Positions 61,657 to 64,000 of a DNA stretch of 64,000 nucleotides are shown here, piece after piece; position 1 is the stretch's first letter; each line of letters opens with the position of its first letter. Below the pieces are notes generated by a model. It made no database searches, was not told the DNA's origin, and saw nothing but the letters and a program-made list of their open reading frames with translations. A program made the position numbers and the translations under genes. Source of the stretch: Rikenellaceae bacterium (GTDB lineage: Bacteria > Bacteroidota > Bacteroidia > Bacteroidales > Rikenellaceae); assembly GCA_015059715.1 (NCBI GenBank), contig SUZV01000005.1:1-64000 (forward strand). The letters run 5' to 3'.

Positions 61657-62577
61657 ATGAAATATCTACAAAAAGTTGGGATGCGTGGTGGGTGTAGTGA
61701 CTATATGGCAGCTGAGCTACGAAAAGCTACTCTCGTATGCCGTCCTCGGGGGTGTGAGAGTGAGGTGTATAGCTTTGATGGCAGGGAGTGTCAGGCGTTG
61801 ATGTCGGAGGTGTGGCGACTGCGCGACAGGGCCTTTGGGGGCGTGGGCGTAAAGCTCGATGATGCCAAGGCGGGCGAGCGAGGCGATGTCGATGGAACTT
61901 ATCGTCAGCTTATCGTCTGGGATGCAGCTCGGCGGTGTATAGTTGGCGGTTATCGCTATGCGATAGGTCGTAGTGTCGCGGCTGGCCGTCTCTCGCTATC
62001 TCGCTACTTTAGTCTCTCGGAGCGTTTTGTCGAGGAGTATCTGCCTCGGGGTGTGGAGTTAGGGCGCACGTTTGTTGCTGCCGAGCACCAGGCGGGTGCG
62101 ATGCGCAGTGCTATCTACGCGCTTAGTGACCTCTGGCAGGGGTTGAGTTGCATCGTTAGGCGTTGTAGGGTAAGGTATCTCTTCGGGCGTGTCACGCTCT
62201 ATCCCGAGTTGGGGGTTAGGGCGCGTAACCTGCTCCTCGGCTTTATGCGCTATGGCTACCCCTCGCGTGAACCCCTAATGATGGCTCTAAAGCCGCTAAA
62301 TTGGGGTATCAGTAGGCGCAGTTTCAGACGACTATTTGTGGGTGCTACGGCTGCTGAAAACTACAAAATATTGATTGGTAGAATGAGGAGTATGGGGCGT
62401 AATATTCCGCCCGTAATATCCTCCTATATGCGGCTGTCGCCCTCGATGCAGAGCTTTGGTAGCTACATAAACGAGGATTTGGGAGGTGTTGCCGAGGTGG
62501 CTATAATGCTCGATAGCGAGGAGTTTTACGATGATGTAAAAAGACGATATAGTATATGTCAGTATAGTAACATTTAG
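61657..62577 (+). CDS. OlsB/GlsB-like N-acyltransferase
   Basis: 306 aa. GNAT-type acyltransferase of the hemolysin/OlsB group (PF13444). WRLRDRAFGGVGVKLDDAK near 48-66, IVGGYRYAIGR (~95-105) and ELGRTFVAAEHQAGA (~132-146) are the conserved blocks. Enzymes of this group attach a 3-hydroxy fatty acyl chain to an amino acid; in Bacteroides, GlsB makes N-acyl glycine for glycine lipids. The O-acyltransferase partner (GlsA) is not next to it here. Arg-rich segments in the middle suggest membrane-surface association. It is a monocistronic unit ended by a hairpin terminator. Confidence 0.82.
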   Translation: MKYLQKVGMRGGCSDYMAAELRKATLVCRPRGCESEVYSFDGRECQALMSEVWRLRDRAFGGVGVKLDDAKAGERGDVDGTYRQLIVWDAARRCIVGGYRYAIGRSVAAGRLSLSRYFSLSERFVEEYLPRGVELGRTFVAAEHQAGAMRSAIYALSDLWQGLSCIVRRCRVRYLFGRVTLYPELGVRARNLLLGFMRYGYPSREPLMMALKPLNWGISRRSFRRLFVGATAAENYKILIGRMRSMGRNIPPVISSYMRLSPSMQSFGSYINEDLGGVAEVAIMLDSEEFYDDVKRRYSICQYSNI

Positions 62578-62619
62578 CTAAGCCAAGAGCTTGTGTGTTT
62601 TACTATTGATGGTTAATAA

Positions 62620-62654
62620 CAATAGGCTGATTAATCCTGTTAATCAGCCTATTG
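62620..62654. terminator. Bidirectional terminator
   Basis: CAATAGGCTGATTAA (62620-62634), loop TCCTG, TTAATCAGCCTATTG (62640-62654): a perfect 15 bp stem between convergent genes. T-runs are weak on both sides. Confidence 0.8.
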
Positions 62655-62683
62655 TATGAATATGTTATTTTTACCTCCTTATA

Positions 62684-63712
62684 TTAGTAGTTCTCGATAA
62701 CGGCCTCAAGGTGTTGCTTCCAGATAAGTGCTGCGCCGCCCAAAATAGCGACATTCTTATCCTGTATACCGCTCATCAGCAGCTTAACCTTGCCCTTGAA
62801 TACCGAGAGTTGGTTCTCCTCCATATACTTATGCGTTGGGCGCATGATGTAGTCGCCGGCATTAGCCAAGCCACCAAAGAGTATGATAGCCTCTGGTGAG
62901 GTGGTTGCAGTAAGGTCTGCAAGGGCCAGACCTAGAATCTCGCCTGTGCGCTCGAAGGCCTCCAAGGCGATAGGGTCGTTCTTTGCGGCAGCGTCCGAGA
63001 GCATCTTGGCCTCAAACTTATCGTATGGTATCGAGCGCAGCTCGCTGTCGCAGGTCATCGTAGCCATAAGCTCGAAGGCTGTGCGCTTGATGCCTGTAGC
63101 CGATACGTATGCCTCAAGGCAACCCTTGCGGCCACAACCACACTGGCGGCCCGTCTTGCGTGAAGCTGCGGCGATGTGGCCATACTCGCCAGCAAAGCCA
63201 TCGTTACCATACACCATCTCGCCGTTGCATACGATGCCCGAGCCAAGGCCTGTGCCGAGGGTAATCATCGCGAAGTCCTTCATGCCACGAGCATTACCAA
63301 AGACCATCTCGCCAATAGCTGCTGCATTGGCATCGTTGGTAATCATAACCTTAATGCCGCCGAAGAACTTGCCAAGGTCCTCGACAAAGTTAAATATACG
63401 TATCGAGTTGGGACGTGGGTCCGCAGGGTCCTCAAATTTCCAGAGGTTTGCAGGGGTCTCGATACGGCCAGTATGTATATTTGCATTTGGAGCACCTACG
63501 CCAATACCTATAAGGTCGCACTCGGGCTGTGAATCTACAAGCTCCTTCATCGCCGTAGCCAGCGTCTCGATATATGGTTTGTAGTCGTCGTAGTACTTGA
63601 ACTTTTCGGTAGATATTTTGCCTTCTGCAACAACATTACCATCCTCATCTACAAGGCCAAATGCCGTATTGGTACCGCCTATGTCGATACCCATTGCAAG
63701 TTTTTTCATCAT
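62684..63712 (-). CDS. glk: ROK-family glucokinase
   Basis: 342 aa. Phosphorylates glucose at the start of glycolysis, or possibly a related hexose. The phosphate-binding MGIDIGGTNTAFGLVDEDG is near 7-25. The ROK signature carries the zinc site CGCGRKGCLEAY (~189-200) preceded by GEYGHIAA with the catalytic/structural His. ITNDANAAAIGE precedes it. Two in-frame ATG codons open the gene (MMKK). A strong promoter lies upstream; the neighbour polyprenyl synthase is divergent. Confidence 0.9.
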   Translation of the reverse strand: MMKKLAMGIDIGGTNTAFGLVDEDGNVVAEGKISTEKFKYYDDYKPYIETLATAMKELVDSQPECDLIGIGVGAPNANIHTGRIETPANLWKFEDPADPRPNSIRIFNFVEDLGKFFGGIKVMITNDANAAAIGEMVFGNARGMKDFAMITLGTGLGSGIVCNGEMVYGNDGFAGEYGHIAAASRKTGRQCGCGRKGCLEAYVSATGIKRTAFELMATMTCDSELRSIPYDKFEAKMLSDAAAKNDPIALEAFERTGEILGLALADLTATTSPEAIILFGGLANAGDYIMRPTHKYMEENQLSVFKGKVKLLMSGIQDKNVAILGGAALIWKQHLEAVIENY

Positions 63713-63744
63713 AGCAGTGTAAAGTTTTTGTAAAATTTATTGGT

Positions 63745-63777
63745 CAAAGTTACCAAAATAATTTTAAAATATGCAAA
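63745..63777 (-). promoter_or_regulatory. Promoter of the glucokinase gene
   Basis: Minus strand: TTTG (63777-63774), 21 nt, TAACTTTG (63752-63745). Both boxes are perfect; the leader is about 30 nt. Confidence 0.8.
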
Positions 63778-63785
63778 AAAATCAT

Positions 63786-63793
63786 TATTTTTG
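63786..63793 (+). promoter_or_regulatory. Likely -7 box of the polyprenyl synthase gene
   Basis: TATTTTTG, an exact TAnnTTTG match, 27 bases before the ATG at 63821. A TTTT stands at the -33 distance. It is divergent from the glucokinase promoter. Confidence 0.55.
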
Positions 63794-63820
63794 GACCATA
63801 ATTTTAAGAATATAGAATTT

Positions 63821-64000
63821 ATGGCTCATACAAACAAAGATATATTGGAACTCTTCGAGGCTGCCTTGGCGCAGATGCAACTGCCCGAAGAGCCTAAAAA
63901 ACTATACGACCCAATCATATACTCCATGTCAGGCGGAGGAAAACGCCTGCGTCCTGTGCTGCTGCTTACCGTTAACGAGGCCTTCGGAGGCGATTTGAAC
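63821..64000 (+). CDS. Polyprenyl diphosphate synthase, N-terminal part
   Basis: The gene runs off the window; 60 codons are present. MAHTNKDILELFEAALAQM is followed by SGGGKRLRPVLLLT at about 37-50, the conserved GGKRLRP motif of trans-isoprenyl diphosphate synthases (IspA/geranylgeranyl/octaprenyl type), which binds the isopentenyl diphosphate. The aspartate-rich motifs lie beyond the edge, so chain length cannot be judged; the short spacing to GGKRLRP fits the farnesyl/geranylgeranyl group. Confidence 0.9.
   Translation, partial: MAHTNKDILELFEAALAQMQLPEEPKKLYDPIIYSMSGGGKRLRPVLLLTVNEAFGGDLN

Noticed and set aside
1..64000. tRNA genes, CRISPR arrays, insertion sequences, prophage or plasmid genes
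   Set aside because: No cloverleaf-like T-arm sequences, regularly spaced repeats, transposases or integrases were found on reading.

Overview
This window is chromosomal DNA of a member of the Bacteroidota, almost certainly order Bacteroidales. The signs are Bacteroidetes-type promoters (TTTG, 19-21 nt, TAnnTTTG), start codons in A/T-rich contexts without clear Shine-Dalgarno sites, many lipoproteins with acidic residues after the lipobox cysteine, BACON domains, a carboxypeptidase-regulatory-domain TonB receptor, and zinc-free forms of ribosomal proteins S14, L36 and S4. A cyclic dehypoxanthinyl futalosine synthase (mqnC) and the lipoprotein style would fit a Rikenellaceae/Alistipes-like organism, but I cannot prove the family.

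1-13.3 kb (+): the S10/spc/alpha ribosomal cluster from the end of rpsS to rplQ, in standard Bacteroidetes order, with secY, map, infA, rpmJ and rpoA. It has one striking irregularity. rpsN and rpsH, normally adjacent, are separated by about 1.2 kb with no convincing gene. That block is full of inverted repeats and GNRA-capped hairpins and ends in its own promoter and a purine-rich leader before rpsH.

13.6-29.1 kb and 37.1-39.1 kb: seven surface-type lipoproteins. They are built from BACON domains, a coiled-coil stalk, and a repeated beta-rich module with a [VI]TPSD...Y signature and a helical insert. At least four are paralogues falling into two subfamilies. A secreted GH20 beta-hexosaminidase lies among them, with no SusC/SusD pair.

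29.4-37 kb: gcvH, birA, a glutaminyl cyclase lipoprotein, then a + strand run of a homocysteine methyltransferase module, an M20 amidohydrolase, rnr and mqnC. 39.3-42.8 kb (-): a metal-handling cluster made of a His-rich membrane protein, a TonB receptor with a Cys triad in its plug and a secreted HMA protein. 42.9-49 kb: an orphan PqqD/RRE-like protein divergent from recQ, a DEDDy exonuclease, an RlmI-type methyltransferase, two small related envelope proteins and a short FNT-family channel.

49.2-61.6 kb (-): leuS, an S4-domain protein and a partial dcw cluster (ftsW, murD, mraY, murE, PBP/ftsI, ftsL-like, rsmH). It lacks mraZ upstream and murG/murC/ftsQAZ downstream. 61.7-64 kb: an OlsB/GlsB-like N-acyltransferase, a ROK glucokinase and the start of a polyprenyl diphosphate synthase. 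I saw no tRNA, rRNA, insertion sequence, CRISPR array or phage gene.
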